Positions 23,072 to 23,312 of a stretch of DNA of 23,312 nucleotides are shown here, in pieces. The notes under the pieces are model-generated. The model was not told where the DNA came from, searched no databases, and saw only the letters and a list, made by a program, of their open reading frames with translations. Position numbers and translations under genes: made by a program. Each line of letters opens with the position of its first letter. Within the stretch, counting starts at the first letter, position 1. This DNA comes from Planktotalea sp. (lineage in GTDB: Bacteria; Pseudomonadota; Alphaproteobacteria; Rhodobacterales; Rhodobacteraceae): positions 1-23,312 of the forward strand of contig JAHEGL010000089.1 in the NCBI GenBank assembly GCA_024645145.1. The letters run 5' to 3'.

Positions 23072-23312
23072 ATGAATACGGATGCTTGGGCTCGTTTGTC
23101 TGACAGCAGCCTAACGATTGGCACCTTTGGTATGTCACCCAAGCGCCTGTCTGCGACTGCCTCATTCACACTGGAAAGCCTTGTGCAGTCCGATCCAAGC
23201 ATCGACAACTTAACGCGATCAGATATGGCGCGCATGTTGGCGCGCGGTATTGATACAGCTGCAATTGGTGGCTCAGGCGCTTCAGGGCAGCCCACAGGCA
23301 TCACAAACACGT
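23072..23312 (+). pseudogene. 5'-truncated phage major capsid protein (HK97 fold) fragment, continues past window
   Basis: From ATG 23072 the plus strand is open to the window end (80 codons). The translation has the C-terminal-half pattern of HK97-type capsids: TFGMSPKRLSATASFTLESL, then a polar stretch with TRSDMARMLARGIDTAAI, then GGSGASGQPTGITNT, matching the family's 'dL...la.aiD.A.l.GsGasgqP.Gi.nt'. In complete capsids this region lies well past residue 200, and the N-terminal delta/E-loop part should precede it. Here an in-frame TGA lies at 23057-23059 and nothing capsid-like is seen upstream, so the gene looks truncated at its 5' end, perhaps at a prophage remnant boundary. The opposite-strand frame over the same bases is a shadow. 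Confidence 0.68.

Noticed and set aside
23068..23310. 80-codon minus-strand frame at the right edge
   Set aside because: The plus strand over the same bases gives a capsid-like protein with recognisable family pattern; the minus frame has none.

Overview
The window looks like a chromosomal catabolic island of a marine-type alphaproteobacterium, most likely Rhodobacterales. The basis is moderate GC with frequent TTG leucine codons, Liv-type transporters beside oxidoreductases, and the styles of AccB/AccC, IclR, GFA and GMC proteins; the placement is an inference from protein style, not from a search. No RNA gene, insertion sequence or CRISPR array was seen. There is no gene-free stretch over 300 bases.

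Left block (1-4867, minus strand): a GMC-family FAD alcohol dehydrogenase is followed by a periplasmic solute-binding protein and two branched-chain-amino-acid-type ABC permeases (livK-livH-livM order). The last permease runs off the left edge. A regulator gene (5061-6515, plus) encodes an N-terminal DcmR/MEDS-like sensory domain fused to a SARP-type winged helix and BTAD domain. It is bracketed by two exact 20-bp copies of G-CCAAAGAA-AAA-CCAAAGAA. Each copy lies upstream of one of the two divergent operons, in the same orientation relative to the operon, and is followed at the same distance by GTGATTCnAA. These are strong candidate activator sites.

Central block (6601-14594, plus): cytochrome P450, a two-subunit PEP-synthase/phenylphosphate-synthase-like phosphotransferase, HD phosphohydrolase 1, aldehyde dehydrogenase, HD phosphohydrolase 2, short-chain dehydrogenase and [2Fe-2S] ferredoxin. 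The gene set matches the logic of the actinobacterial cre (4-cresol) pathway: phosphorylate a phenolic or alcoholic hydroxyl, oxidise an alkyl C-H with a P450, dehydrogenate the product, then remove the phosphate. The duplicated HD enzymes and a ferredoxin lacking the usual fourth cluster cysteine are distinctive.

Right block (14591-22357, minus): an IclR regulator, then AccB-like BCCP, AccC-like biotin carboxylase, a pyruvate-carboxylase/OadA-type carboxyltransferase, a NagD-like HAD phosphatase, acetoacetyl-CoA synthetase and a short-chain dehydrogenase, nearly all with 4-bp ATGA overlaps. The carboxyltransferase keeps the metal, carbamyl-lysine and threonine motifs but appears to have lost the arginine that holds pyruvate's carboxylate. 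With acetoacetyl-CoA synthetase beside it, this suggests a biotin-dependent carboxylase of a neutral ketone such as acetone, giving acetoacetate and then acetoacetyl-CoA. The central and right operons converge, sharing a CTAG that holds both stop codons.

Right edge: a divergent GFA-family zinc protein, then the start of what looks like a 5'-truncated HK97-type phage capsid gene running off the window.
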